64,000 nucleotides of DNA from Delphinapterus leucas (GCF_002288925.2 NW_022098037.1:5046376-5110375), one strand, 5' to 3'; counted from the stretch's first letter, positions 24,161 through 36,392 are shown. Notes: generated by a model from the letters alone, not told the origin. Numbers and translations are program-made.

Positions 24161-25661
24161 TTGAGGGTAAAAGGTAGAAGAAGGTAGGAACATAACATAG
24201 AAGACAAGAATATGTGAGTATTGCAGGGAGAGATTGGTTTCTGCCTTAAGGAAGATCAAGGAAGATTTCAAAGAGGAAGCTTTTTTAGCTATACATTAAA
24301 AAATTTTTTTTTCCTCTCAAGAATTTTAAAATGTCTACCAGGTCCTTAGTATGTGCACATGTCTCTGTGTGTTAAACTGAACACTGTCATCATGGCAACT
24401 TTGTCCTCTTGTACTAAAAGTAATCTCCAGTATGGGATTTTCATCTCAATACAAAAACGAAATATCACTATAAAATAATATATAATGTAAAAATGTTTTT
24501 AATTAATAAAATATTATTGTATATTTAACCCAGTATAAAATGGTTTATAAATGCATTGTTAAGGAGGCTTGAGGACCACTGAAGATCTATCAACGTGATC
24601 TGAATTTATTGCCAAAAAGGCATAACTGAAATGCACTTGATTTATAATTTTCTGGGTATGATATGTATAGACACTAATAAACATGGAAATAAAATAATTT
24701 ATAAATATATATATAGCACTATACGGAAGGAAAATTAAACTGTAGAAACTTATGCAGCTCCTTAAAACAATGTTTCAATGTGTGGCATAAAAAGTTAATG
24801 TTTTTCACTCCCTAAAAAATATCCCTTGAAATAATCTAATTCTTCTCACTCTCATTCTATGTCTTTCAACCAACTTTCTTACTACTAATTTGATTTCCTT
24901 CAAATTTTCACAAAAGTTTGGACTTAATGTTAGAAAAACCCTTCCTGGAATAGCACACCTTAAAAATTTGAAAAACTAAACAGTATTTTAAATATAGAGA
25001 TGAAAAGGAAAATGGAATTCCTCAGAGCCTGGGGAAGGGAATGAGGGACAGAAAGTATGAATCCAGGCATTGAGCACTGGAAGAAGAATTTGTTCAAGGA
25101 AACCTACCAATCCCTGATAGATTAGTACCTGGGCTTTAACCAAGGTGGGACTGGGAGGGGAGCAGGAGACAAAGTCTGAAGCTCAAGCAAGCTGAGAGGA
25201 TAGATCAAAAATTAAAACCCCCAAAGAACAACAGCCTCAGTAAAAAAAAATAAAATAAAAATTAAAAACTTGTTACAAAAATCTGTTGCAGAGAGGGAAA
25301 GTAAGGTTTTAGCTCTAAACAGATTAGAATGACAGAAATAAATCCCACTGCTCTAAGAATTCCTACCCACAATTCTGTCCTCACAAGGGTTTGAGGCCAA
25401 AGTTAACAGAATCTCTGTGCCCCTCAGAGCCAAAAATGTAGAATAAAGTGATTTGGGTTCATAGTACCAGAGGTAGACATAAATGCTTAGCAGAAGCAGA
25501 TATAAATCCTCTCTGAAAAAATACACTTTAAACTCAGGCCTCCAAGAGTTCCAAGAGTTAAAGCTTTGAAAAACACAAATTCAAATTTAGAAACCACTGA
25601 ACATGAAAGGAAATAACCCACTATGAGTAAGAAATAGTAGAAACAAAAAAGAAGATAATGG

Positions 25662-25699
25662 ACTTCCCTAGTGATGCAGTGGTTAAGAATCCACCTGTA
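25662..25699 (+). mobile_element. SINE head fragment
   Basis: Only about 38 bp of the SINE start (ggacttccctagtgatgcag...ggttaagaatccacctg) is present, followed by unrelated sequence with no tail. A 9-bp inverted repeat (acagtccaa/ttggactgt) lies right behind it at 25704-25729. Confidence 0.75.
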
Positions 25700-26158
25700 C
25701 AGTACAGTCCAACTATACTTTTGGACTGTAAAAATTAGTCAATCTTTCCAAACCCATGGTTGATGTAATTAGCTTCTTTGATAAGAGAATGTGAGAATTG
25801 TCAAAATGGAATGGATCATTCTCATAAATTTAAGGGAAACAGTGGAACTAGGAACTATTTCCTGCTATCCCAGTATTATCACAAATAGTATAAAATTTAA
25901 ATAGGTCAAATTTATAGACTTTTCCTTTTCAAAATATAGGTTAATTCCATAATATTTTGTAATTTATCATCCCCTACCTTGAGTCAGCATCTATTATTCT
26001 CATTCAAATTACTTACTACCATTCTGTTCACCTCAGCACTCTCCCCCAAATCCACAGTCCATAATTGGCCAAACCTTGAAAAACTGTGTTCTCATGAAAT
26101 AATATTTAGTCTAAAACATTCTAAAAGCAAGTGGAATGTATACAAAGAAATAACACTA

Positions 26159-26658
26159 GGACTTCCCTGGTGGAGCAGTGGTTAAGAACCTGCCTGCCAA
26201 TCAATGCAGGGGACATGGGTTCGATCCCTGGTCTGGGAAGATCCCACATGCCGCGGAGCAACTAAATCCGTGCGCCACAACTACTGACCCTGCGCTCTAG
26301 AGCCCGCGAGCCACAACTGCTGAGCCCACATGCCACAACTACTGAAGCCCACATGCCCTAGAGCCCACGCACCACAACTACTGAGCCTGCATGCTGCAAC
26401 TACTGAAGCTCACGCACCTAGAGCCCATGCTCTGCAACAAGAGAAGCCACCGCAATGAAAAGCCTGCACACCACAAGGAAGAGTAGCCCCCCTCACCGCA
26501 ACTAGAGAAAGCCTGCACGCAGCAAAAAAGACCCAACGCAGCCAAAATAAATAAATAAATAAAAAAGAAGGCAGTCTTAGGAGAGAGCTGACACTGGCTG
26601 TGGATGCAGGAGCAAATGGGCCCACAGCCCTCGGTGCCCCTAAAAAAAAAAAAAAAAC
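26159..26658 (+). mobile_element. SINE with extra 3' sequence inside one target duplication
   Basis: The SINE body (26159 to about 26543) ends in an AAATAAATAAATAAA tail (to about 26567). It is followed by about 75 bp of non-SINE sequence (gaaggcagtcttaggagaga ... cggtgcccct) and a second poly-A (26642-26657). The perfect 13-bp duplication AGAAATAACACTA flanks the whole block (26146-26158 and 26659-26671), so SINE and extra sequence were inserted together. This is the structure expected from 3' transduction. Confidence 0.88.
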
Positions 26659-28067
26659 AGAAATAACACTAAAATATGTGAACCCAAATTTGGGGCCTGC
26701 TTTTCCAATGGATCAAATTTCTCCATTTCTTTAAAATTAATCATTTAAAATAAACATAGTTTCTGAATAGACAATTATGCAGTTGATAATATAGTAACAC
26801 TTCAATATTTATACAGTAAACAGATATGAAGCACTCACAATGTCTTAGCACCTTTCAGGGAAAAAAAAAACCTCCAATCACAATTAGTGATGAAAACAGC
26901 TTAGTGAGAAGACATATATATCTTAATGCTGAATTGCTGATAAAAGCAAAAGAAATTCTCTCTCCAATTGGAAATGGCTATTAAAGTTAAGTCTCAGTAG
27001 CACCAAAACTGAGAAAAACAAACGGTAGGAAAAGGGGAGAGGATATAGAAAAGAATGTTCCTATTTTTAAGCCTTGGGTTTTAGCTTCCTTTTTGGTTTG
27101 GCTGTATGTATTTCCCTGATACATGAAAGCTCAATTATGCATTTAAAGAGATCTTTGTTATATTTTATCCAAAACCTCTAGATGTTTGAAAATGGCTTTT
27201 TGGGTTGTATTCTAAGAGTGCCAAAACAGCAGACAGGAAGGGGATGTGAAGATGTCAGTTTGCCTGCACTGGTTCCCCCTTCCAAATTTAACACTCTAAC
27301 CATAGCCCTTCTGAAGCTTGCAAACAAGAATGACCAGATAAAGGAAGACCAATTTTTTATTAAAGGAGAAAATAAATAGAACAAAGATATAAAGTGGGAT
27401 TGTGATGATGATCAGTAGAGAAAATAGCACAGGTAGCAGGGGAAATAAAAACTATTGAGAAACAAGACCCACTACCAAAAGAAGTAACAACCAGTTAGTA
27501 AAGATAAACTTGATAGAGAAAAAAGAAGAAAAGCCAATGAGAACGGCATTTAACACAGAAGTAACAACCCCTGATGCCCTGTCTGGTACCAATTAGCCCT
27601 GTAGGCATCTCTTGGGATGAAAGGTAAGAATTTAAAAGATAAGAACATCCTAGCCTTTGTAAATGAATAAATGTCTAAACAACTTGAGAAGCAACAGATC
27701 CTTTGTACCCTACATTAGCTAGACTATATCCAGAGTACTGTGTTCAAGCGTGGATACTAAAGTTTCACAGGAACATCAACAGATTGGAATATGTCCAGAG
27801 AAGAACATCCCAAAACAAGAATCTAGAAAAACATCATGTGAAGAATAGCTGAAAGTTATAAGTAGGTTTAGACTGGGGGTGGAAATGGCATGAGAAACAG
27901 GATGTGTCTTCAAAAAACTCAGAAATACCATTTCTCCTATTCTAAAGAAGATCTCTTCCTCTCCTCCTATTTAACTAGGGACTTTTGGCCAATGTCTTTA
28001 CCTTTCCTATCTTCCTTCACTTCTGTCTCAGAGGAAGCATCCATTCCCCTCATTAAAGCTAATCCTC

Positions 28068-28079
28068 GTGCTCGCTTCA

Positions 28080-28114
<35 letters not shown>

Positions 28115-28171
28115 TTAGCATGGCCCCTGTGCAAGGATGACACACAAATTCATGAAGTGTTCCATATTTTT
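28068..28171 (+). pseudogene. RNU6 pseudogene: U6 snRNA retrocopy (part of U6-L1 chimera)
   Basis: Near-complete U6 snRNA from gtgctcgcttcagcagcaca to gtgttccatattttt, 104 nt against 107 in the functional gene as I recall it. Differences are a 3-nt deletion just after the ACAGAG box and five substitutions, all CpG-decay type (C to T or G to A at former CpGs). U6 normally acts in the spliceosome catalytic core. This copy lacks a U6-type upstream promoter and is joined directly to an L1 3'UTR. Confidence 0.95.
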
Positions 28172-28338
28172 ATTGCATAGCATAGGGAACTCTACTTAAT
28201 GTACTGTGGTAACCTAAATGGGAGGGAAGTCCAAAAGGGAGGGGATATCTGTATGTGTATGGCTGATTCATTTTGTTGTGCAGTGGAGGCTAACACAACA
28301 TTGTAAAGCAACCATACTCCAATAAAATTTTTTTTTAA
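28068..28338 (+). mobile_element. U6-L1 chimeric retrosequence
   Basis: U6 (28068-28171) is fused directly to an L1 3'UTR fragment (28172-28338: gcatagcatagggaactcta ... tactccaataaaa and an A/T tail). A perfect 13-bp duplication, AAAGCTAATCCTC, flanks the entire unit (28055-28067 and 28339-28351). Both parts therefore entered in one reverse transcription event on the plus strand. Such U6/L1 chimeras are known from primates and rodents. Confidence 0.93.
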
Positions 28339-28609
28339 AAAGCTAATCCTCCACTTGTGCTTTTTTTTCTATCATTTTCTGCTTCTTGAATTTTTCTCAT
28401 GAAGTATCTTCACCATTTTCTTGCATCTTCAATTTCAGTCTCTTCATTGGATCCTTCCACTCTCCATAAAAATACATACCTTTTCACTATCTACCAAAAC
28501 AAACAACCATAGAAACTTCCTGTGAACCTGCTATGATTTCAAGCTTCTATCCCATATCTCACTTTTCCTTACTCCACACTTTATTAAATATCATCTTCCC
28601 TTTTGAAGG

Positions 28610-29060
28610 CAAAATTTTTGTCTATTCTGTTGGTGCTATATCCTCTGGCACGTAGTAGGCAATGCCTGGCACAGAGCAGGCACTCCATAAATACATGGTG
28701 AATGGATGAATTATTATAATTGTACTGTCTTGGCATTCCTCTTGTAACTAACTGCTTCTTTACAGACTTCTTTTCCAGAAACTACCTGAATAGTCTTTAT
28801 TCGGCTTCTTCTCTCTCACTATAGCCTCTTTCTTGTAAACCCATCTGTTTCCATGGCTTCATCTCTCACTTCTCTGAGCTAGCACCATTTAAGTGGCACA
28901 TCCTAAGAGAGACTTCCCCAACCCTTCATTCTCAAACACAAGAACCTGCTTTTTTCCTTTATACCACTTACTGCAATTTGTAATTTTTGTTTGTTTATAT
29001 GTTTATTTTCTGTTTTCGCACCCAGGCTCTCAACTCCATAAGAGTAGGGAACAAATTTTC
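28610..29060 (+). repeat. Two LINE2 3' fragments in a row
   Basis: First copy ends aatgcctggcacagagcagg and aatacatggtgaatggatga (to about 28720). A second begins near 28740 and runs to caactccataagagtaggga. Confidence 0.65.
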
Positions 29061-29159
29061 TTGTTGATGTAGCATGTGTCTGGTATCCTCTCCTCAGAAG
29101 GCTGGAGGGGATATGGTGTCCTGAAAGGGAAACTAGGGGGAAGGAAACGGAGTTGCTAA

Positions 29160-29526
29160 GGTGGTAAGTGAGACAGATCAGGGAAGGCCTCCCTATTAAG
29201 GTGACATTTGAGCAGATACCTGAAGAAAGTAGAGGAGGAAGTCATGCAGGTTAGTAAGGCAAAGGCCTTATGGTAGTAGCACACACAGTGTGCTCCAGCA
29301 AGAGCAACGAGGCCACTGTGGCTGAAACTATATGAAAATGGCAAAGAGTAGCAGGAGGTAGCTTCAGGGAGAGTGGGACTAGGTCAGATAAGACACTGTC
29401 AGCCACTGTAAGGAGTGTGGCTTTTGTTCCAAGTGAGCTGGAATACCAGTGAAGGTTTCTGAGCAACCTGATTTAGTTTAATGGGATCACTTATAGCTGC
29501 TTTGTTGAAAATAGACTGAAGGAGTC
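29160..29526 (-). repeat. LINE2-like sequence, antisense, and following ancient repeat
   Basis: aaggtgacatttgagcagat, ccactgtggctg and ccactgtaaggagtgtggct read as the reverse complement of LINE2 3' sequence. Related-looking ancient sequence resumes after the LTR at 29926-30465 and at 30860-31965. I cannot assign its family with certainty. Confidence 0.5.
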
Positions 29527-29925
29527 TGTTATGGACTGAATGTTTGTGCCCCCCACCCCCGCAAATTCATATGTTGAAGCCCTAAACCCCAATGTGACCA
29601 TATTTGGTGATAGGGACTTTACAGAAGTAATTAAGGTTAAATGAGGTTGTAAGGGCAGGAACCCAATTCTATGGGATTGGTGTCCTTATAAGAGGAGGGG
29701 GAAACATCAGAGAGCTCTCTCCTTCTCTCTCCATTTGTGCACAGAAGAAACGTCATTTGAGGACACAGGAGAAGGCAGCCATCTACAAGCTCTCACCAGG
29801 AACCAAATTGGCCAGAACCTTGATCTTGGACTTTCTAGCCTCCAGACTGTGATAAAACAAATGTGTGCTGTTTAAGCCACCCAGTCTATGGTATTTTGTT
29901 ATAGTAGCCCAAGCAGACTAATACA
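29527..29925 (+). mobile_element. Solo LTR of the ERVL-MaLR type
   Basis: About 399 bp beginning tgttatggactgaatgtttg and ending gcagactaataca. It carries the motifs gttgaagccctaaaccccaa, ggtgtccttataagagg and gtttaagccacccagtctat typical of MaLR LTRs (MST/MLT1A-like). It contains no coding sequence. It interrupts an older LINE2-like segment. Confidence 0.85.
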
Positions 29926-30474
29926 GAAGCAAAGAAAGAAGCAGGGAAACCAGCTAGGAGGCAAGAGATAATCAAGACTTGGGCTCTGGTGGTAGTAGTG
30001 AAGGGAATGAAAAGTACTGAAATTCTGGATATAGTTTGAGCACAAAGCCAATAAAATCTGATGAAGAACTAAATTAAAATGTGAAGAAACCCTAAAGTTT
30101 TGGGGCCAAACAACTAGAAGGACAGTGCTACCATTTGCTGAAATGGGAAATATTGGAAGATGGACAAATTTGGGGAGAAGGGGTTATGGAGGCTAAATAC
30201 TCAGCTTTTGGAATGCTGAGTTCGGATGCCCATTAGCATCCAATAGACATGTCCAGCAGACACCTAATTTAGAGTTTATGGTAAGGTCCAGGATGAATAA
30301 ATAAAATTTTTATTGTTAGATAAAGATGTCATTTGAAGCTGAGAGACTGGATGAGGCCAACTAGGAAGTAAGTAAAGACAGAGAAGAAAAGAGGTTTAAG
30401 TACTAAGACCTGGGAGACTCAGATGCTTAGAGACCAGGAAGATGAGAACGGTTAACCACAGAATAGGGACGTCA

Positions 30475-30860
30475 CAGATTACATTATTAGTCCCTCCTAT
30501 TGCATGCCCTCTGCCATACAACACTGCAGCTCTTTGCACTTATGTGGGTGGAGTATATATCCCTACCCATTGATTTGGAGCTTGGTTTGTGACTTGCTTT
30601 AGCCAATGGATGATAGCTAACATGATGCAAGCAGAGGCCCAAAGTGTGCTTGCTTGGTTGGGCTTAGGCCATGTCCTGACTAGTCCCAGGAGGAAGATAA
30701 TAAACACATGGAGCAGAGCTGCCCAGACTAACTTACAACATAAAACAAAGCTTCCCCAGCTGACCTGTAACTTAAGAATGAAAAAAAATGCTACTGCTTA
30801 TGAATGTCTGAGATTTCTGTGCTTATCCTACAGCAGTATTGTGGCAATAGCTAAGAGAGA
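30475..30860 (+). mobile_element. MLT1-like LTR remnant
   Basis: Diverged sequence with the order expected for an MLT1 LTR: ttggagcttggtttgtgact, gccaatggatgatagc, then a region ending near ttgtggcaatagctaagaga. Subfamily is uncertain, and the open frame at 30589-30864 is not a gene. Confidence 0.5.
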
Positions 30861-32089
30861 GTAACAGAGTTACAGAGTTCCAATGTAAAGGTTCATTGGG
30901 AAGGAATGAAAATAAAGCCTGGCTCAGGGAAAAGGAGTATGAATCTACAAAAGAGGACAGAAAACAGAAAGACTTAATTCTTAAGCAACTAGTGATAACA
31001 GGTTCATGAGGCCTTGCAGATTTATCTAGCTGCAAAACTGAATGGCAGGCAATCAAAATCTTTGGCTCGACCTAAAATAATACTGAGAAGGAACAGCCAG
31101 TGAGCTACATGAGAACCAAGAGAGAGAGGTATCTCAGATGTCAAAAGAAAAAAGTGTTTCAAAGAGGAGGGAGAGATCAACTTTGTCAATGCTGATGATA
31201 AATCAAGTAAGATGAGGACTAAGAACTGGCTATGGATCTAACAATACGGCAATCATTAGTTACCTTCACCAAAGGAAAAAAACAAAGAATTTTTATAGAG
31301 TAATAGAGTTGGAACGGTTTCAACAGAGATGAAGGAAAGAATTTGATATGAATAAAAACAAGTATTTTGCCATTTTTTTTTTAGTCCTGTGGGTATTACT
31401 TCCTCTAGAATATGTTCTTTAATTTCACCTGTAGTCAGCAAGACAGATCTTTGCAGAGGGCTCTTTTAGAAACGTGACAAGAATGACCAGGTGTGGGATT
31501 ACCACTACATTCACCAGAATGGTCAGTTACCCATTCTCTAGCTACTACTAACAAAAATTGCTTGTAAGTCATTTTATTATGTGCATTAAGGCTACAATAA
31601 ATTTCATTTTATTTAAAAATAAATATGTTGCCATAAAGAGGATCAGAGAAAGAAGAAGACAGCTAGAGGAAAATTCAGGTTCAAAGGAGAGGGTTTTTTA
31701 AAGATGGGAAATATTGCAATATCTTTGCGTCCTTCGGGAAATAATGCAGTTAAGAGGGGGAAAACATTGTATTAAAGAGGGAATATTTGCCAGAGCAATG
31801 TATCCCAAGCCAATAAGAGGGGATAGGAGCCAATGCACAAGTAGAGAAGTTAGCCTCAGATATAAGCCTAGAAAGTTAATTTAAAGCAAGGAAGGAAAGC
31901 AAATATACACATATTGGCAACTGTGGAGGTGAGAATATGTGATTGTTTCTGTTATCTCAGTGAAATAAAAGCAAAGTTGTAATCACAGAGGGATGACAAT
32001 GAAGGAAGTGTTGAAGTTTTTGGAAGAGAGGAGAAATTTTAAAATAATCATCTCAGGAAGCAGAAGAGTAAGTGCAATCTTCTCGTTTT

Positions 32090-32417
32090 GGGCTTCCCTG
32101 GTGGCTCGGTGGTTAAGAATCTGCCTACCAATGCAGGGGACAAGGGTTCGAGTCCTGGGCCGGGAAGATCCCACATGCCGCGGAGCAACTAAGCCCATGC
32201 GCCACAACTACTGAGCCTGCACTCTAAAGCCCACATGCCACAATTACTGAAGCCCGCATGCCACAACTACTGAAGCCCACGTGCCACAACTACTGAAGCC
32301 CGCGCACCTAGAGCCCGTGCTCCGCAACAAGAGAAGCCGCCGCAATGAGAAGTCTGTGCACCGCAATGAAGACTCAGTGCAGCCAAAAATAAATAAATAA
32401 ATAAAAATGTAAAAAAA
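32090..32417 (+). mobile_element. tRNA-derived SINE with AAATAAATAAA tail
   Basis: Starts gggcttccctggtggctcgg with four ccacaactactgaagccc-like units and a tail of repeated AAAT. AAGAGTAAGTG (32064-32074) and AAGAGTAAATG (32418-32428) probably form the target duplication. If so, 15 extra bases (caatcttctcgtttt) lie between the duplication and the canonical SINE start. Confidence 0.88.
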
Positions 32418-32622
32418 AAGAGTAAATGAATTATTAAAATGTAATCTATCCATTTAGGCACATATTTCTCCTGCCACTGTAAGCACTTGGAGAGCAAAAA
32501 CTATACCTTACTCAGCTTTGCACCTTAACAGCTCCTAGCATGCTAACTTGTACTCTTTACTATTAATTTTCTGTAATTTTACTTTCCTTTCCTTTTACAT
32601 TCATATAAAACCCAATTTCTTA

Positions 32623-32691
32623 ATATTATGCCAGTGCTTTAACTCTGAGTTTTAATAAGAAACACACACAGTTAAAGCACTAGCATAATAT
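32623..32691. repeat. 69-bp hairpin (22-bp inverted repeat, 25-nt loop)
   Basis: Arms 32623-32644 and 32670-32691 are reverse complements with a single mismatch; the core is agtgctttaact. The loop is ctgagttttaataagaaaca plus cacac. It could be a small palindromic DNA-transposon relic or a transcribable hairpin. Confidence 0.85.
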
Positions 32692-33814
32692 GACACTATC
32701 ACCACCTAGTTACCCCAAATCAGGTTTGAAATCCATAGAAATAATTGCTAATTTCAAAAGCATCATGCTAATTAAACCCTACTTTCTTAATATCTTAATA
32801 CGATTGATTCTCTTTATTAAGAAATTTTTAATGCTAAAGGATTTATAAGTAAATATATACTATGAAATCAACCAAATAGGAATTAAATTATTTTGCTCAC
32901 TAGCTCAAATAGGTGTTATAATTCAAATTTGCTCAGAAAGAAATGAAGCAGAAAACAAAACTTCTACAAAAAGTACAAACATAAATGTTGCATTTAAAAA
33001 TATTTGTAATTAAAAGAAAAGATCCTCCAAAGCCATCTCTAAATGTTGAAGAATTATTCATAATAACTTGAATGTAATTGAAGTCTAAAAATGTAGTACT
33101 GTGATTTACCAAATAGGATTACTTTTAATACTGTTAACTTCCAACTAGTTAACAAATTAATGAATATTAAAGCCACTGAAACAGTTTAAGGTTACTAATT
33201 GGTATGGTTCACTCTCAGCCAGTGAGAATATCAACAAATCTCTACTTCAAATTTAATATTAAAAAATGTTATAGTGAATCTGATGGTAAACCTAGGTGAC
33301 AGTTAATTTGAATAACATAAAAAAATTAAATAATCACAAAAAAGGGTAATGAGATGCCAAAAAATGTTTTATATGAACAAAGCAATAATAATAAAAACAA
33401 AAAATCAACTAACACTAACTATATCTAATGGAAGAGTCAAGTCATTGAGATGTATTGCAGAAATATGTTGTCAGCTCTGCTTCCTGGAACCTTCAAGATG
33501 AAATCATAGAGTGAGCATCAGTGAAAGAGGTATAGCAACCAAAATGTTGCCCATCCTGCTCAGGTACCTGCCCTGATGCTTCTGATTAAGTGTTCACATA
33601 TTCTGAACATACTGTGTACCCTTTCATCTGATTTGTGAGTAACAAAACCAAATGCTATCAGTGGCCAAGTAGAAAAATCTAAAGGAATGAATCATACAGA
33701 GAGGCTGAGATCTTAGAAGGTATATACCCCATCGGGAAGTATTTAAAATTCAACATTTTAAAACACTGTTTTAGCCAAATAATGCACATCTGCAAGCTAA
33801 ATTACACCTAAAAT

Positions 33815-34080
33815 TCAAAGTCCTTTTAGACTTTCAAGGTCTTCTTCAAACATCACTCTTCAATGTCTTCCCAAGTTCTCCCTCTTTAAATCTATATTTT
33901 TCTCACCTATATCTTCATAGCACTTCGGCTTAGCATTTATTTTAATATGTCATGAAACAGAAGTTATTCTTGCAAGTTTTTGTGTTCTCCACCAAATTTT
34001 GGGCACAGATCTTTTTTATCTTTAATTCTCCAAAAGCACAAAATACAGTGTTTTGCATAAAAAATATAAATTTATAAAAT
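33815..34080 (+). repeat. LINE2 fragment
   Basis: ttcttcaaacatcactcttc, atatcttcatagcacttcgg and acagtgttttgcataaaaaa fit a decayed LINE2 3' end. Confidence 0.55.
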
Positions 34081-34669
34081 TGAATCTGAACTCTTACTTT
34101 TCTAGTCATGGGACATAAAGTGAATTATTGATCTCAAACAGCCATAGTTAAAGTCCTTGCTTATAATGCAATCTGTGCAATAAAGTTTAGAAATATTCCA
34201 AAAGTGTTAATAAAAGCAATAAATCTAGATTAGAGAAATTCAACATTTAGACAATAAACATCTAGCTTATCATTAAACATACTTTAAAAAAATAACTGTT
34301 AGTCACCTATAATAAATAGTAAACATGTATCTATCTCATTTCAATACCCCTTTGCAAGCAAAGTTGTTTTTTTCTTAAATATGAGGGCTAAAAAAAATTC
34401 TTGTGCATATTTTCAAGGCTGCCAAAGTAGAATAAGCAATTTAGAAAAGATATTACAAATATCTAAATAACACAGGCAAAGGTCTAAGGAAAATTCTGAT
34501 GCAGGGAGTCAGTCTTAAACCTAAGATTAGAAGGCCTAGGATTTTTAAAACTTAAAAAAACAACACACAAAAAACCCGAGAAACACAGTATTCAACCTCA
34601 ACAATTCCTAGGAAAATAACCTCACAGTTGAGCACTAATTCCACCTTGAACGTGTAGATTTGTTTACAA

Positions 34670-35190
34670 AACTGTCTGCATTTATTGCCTCTGGGTATTC
34701 ACACCCCTTTCATAATTCACACCCTCTTCTACTTGAAAGGTAGCGTCTGTTTTCCTACCCCTTGAATTTGGGATGCCTTTGTGCCGTATTGCCCAATCAA
34801 ACATGGCAAAAGACACAATATGTTTGTTCCAAAGCTAGACCTCAAGAGGCCTTGTATAATCCTGTTTCTGTTTTTCTCTCTCTCTCTCTCTCTCCCTCTC
34901 TCTCTACCATGTGAACAAGCCCAAGGTGGACTGCTTGATTATGAAAGACACATAGCAGTCTCACCCATTACCCCAGGTAACAGCCAGCCACTCCCTGGAT
35001 CACAGACACTTAATTGATTTACAACTGACCCAAGACACATGAGAGAGAGCCCAGTCAGGACAGAAGAACTGCCCATATAAGCTAAGACTAAACCATAACC
35101 TCAGAATTATAAACTAAATAAATGGCTATTGTGTTAAGCTGTTAAATTTTGGTACAGTTTATTATGCAGCAATAGCTTATCAATATATAG
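34670..35190 (+). mobile_element. MLT1-like LTR remnant with CT repeat
   Basis: Contains a CT-rich stretch (34867-34909), accatgtgaacaagcccaag, and an LTR-like end: ctattgtgttaagctgttaa, attatgcagcaatagct. This matches the layout of older MaLR LTRs. Confidence 0.65.
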
Positions 35191-35514
35191 GGGAGAAAAG
35201 TCACAATCTGACGGGAACCAAAAGGATCTCTGGAAGGTAAGTATGTTGCCAGTGACTTGGGGGCTAAAACAAAACAGTCATAAAAGGAGAAAATGGTAAA
35301 AAAAAAAAAAAAAAGCTAACCTTTTAATTAGGTTAACGAGACAGATAACAAAAGCAAGTTGCTTTTCCTTGTGGAGAAACAAAACCTATCCAAATGTTAT
35401 CTGTCCTTCAAAGCTCAACTCAAATCACACCTCCCAATAAATTTTTTTCTTATTGCCCTTAAGCATAGTGATCCTTCCTTTATTAGCCATGTATAGAGGT
35501 ACATTATTGTGGAA

Positions 35515-35720
35515 AAAGGCCTGGACTTTAATCAGTAAGTCTAAATTCACATTCTGGGTTTACGAGCTATGTATCCTTAGGCAAGTTTCCTAGTCTTTGA
35601 ATCTGATTCTTCATCTCTGTACTGGAATTTAATGGCTCTCAATCCCACAGGATAGCTGTGAGATTTGTATTCTAAATGTGTCAACATATTAAACACAAAG
35701 TACAACTCAAAAATGTTAAA
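35515..35720 (+). repeat. MIR
   Basis: ggcctggactttaatcagta, ttaggcaagtttcctagtct and aggatagctgtgagatttgt match MIR order. Confidence 0.65.
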
Positions 35721-36095
35721 GTGAATTTTGTTCCTTTCATTCATTCATTCATTCAACTTCGACTGGACTAAATTACTGGTGTATGTCAGGCTGTGTGCTA
35801 GATACTGGGAGAAAGGAAACAATTACTAAGGAGACCACACACAACTGCCATCTAGTAATCATTTTTCATGTGTATAGCCCTCAAGGTAGAATGAGGTTAG
35901 AGATTATGCCTTATATTTCTTCATATTTCCCAGCTGTGTGGTGGGGTATTTTGAATTGAGTAGTTACAAAGATACATGTAGACCGTTTGACCAGTTAAAA
36001 AATGGTAAGATTTCTTCCTGTAAGTTTTAACATCTGTATCTCAAAGCAAAACAAGAGCACCATTGCTTTTGAAGCATAGCTAAAAGAAGACTCAC

Positions 36096-36392
36096 TTGAC
36101 AGCTCACATCCATTCCTGCTTCCAGCAGCACCTGAACAACTGCTTTGTGACCATTGCGTGCAGCAAGGTGTAGTGGTGTGTGCTTTCGAGTGTTGCAGCT
36201 CATTAAGTTAGGGTGTGCACTGATGATCATTTTGACCACTCTAAGCCGTCCATAGAGGGCTGCCAGGTCCAGAGGAGTTTCCAGCTTGCTGTTCCTGATG
36301 GTAGGATCAGTGAGCTCTTCCAGGAGAACAGCAACTACTTCTGAGTGTCCATACTGAGCTGCACAGTGTAGGGCAGTTTCATTTTCATTGTT
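36096..36392 (-). CDS. ANKS1B: ANKS1B coding exon 4 (three ankyrin repeats)
   Basis: This is the largest exon here, 297 bp and exactly 99 codons, phase 0 at both ends. The acceptor is tgtcttaacag and the donor is CAA|GTGAGT. It encodes three consecutive ankyrin repeats whose core motifs are [20 protein letters not shown] (residues 5-24), [20 protein letters not shown] (38-57) and [20 protein letters not shown] (71-90). Because both ends are in phase 0, skipping it would keep the frame and remove three repeats. [12 protein letters not shown] distinguishes it from ANKS1A, which has MLLNAHPNLLSC as I recall. No disabling change is visible. Confidence 0.95.

Larger units (their letters stand above)
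23767..36095 (-). other. ANKS1B: ANKS1B intron 4
   Basis: This is the largest complete intron here, 12.3 kb. It holds three SINE pieces (25662, 26159, 32090), the U6-L1 chimera (28068-28338), LINE2 segments, a MaLR-type LTR (29527-29925), two MLT1-like LTR remnants (30475-30860, 34670-35190), a hairpin (32623-32691) and a MIR (35515-35720). Stretches 24170-25650, 26680-28050 and 32700-33800 are unique AT-rich DNA with no feature I can support. Confidence 0.8.

Noticed and set aside
27178..27384. Two overlapping open frames on opposite strands
   Set aside because: Short, no recognisable domain, no splice or retrocopy signs; consistent with chance.
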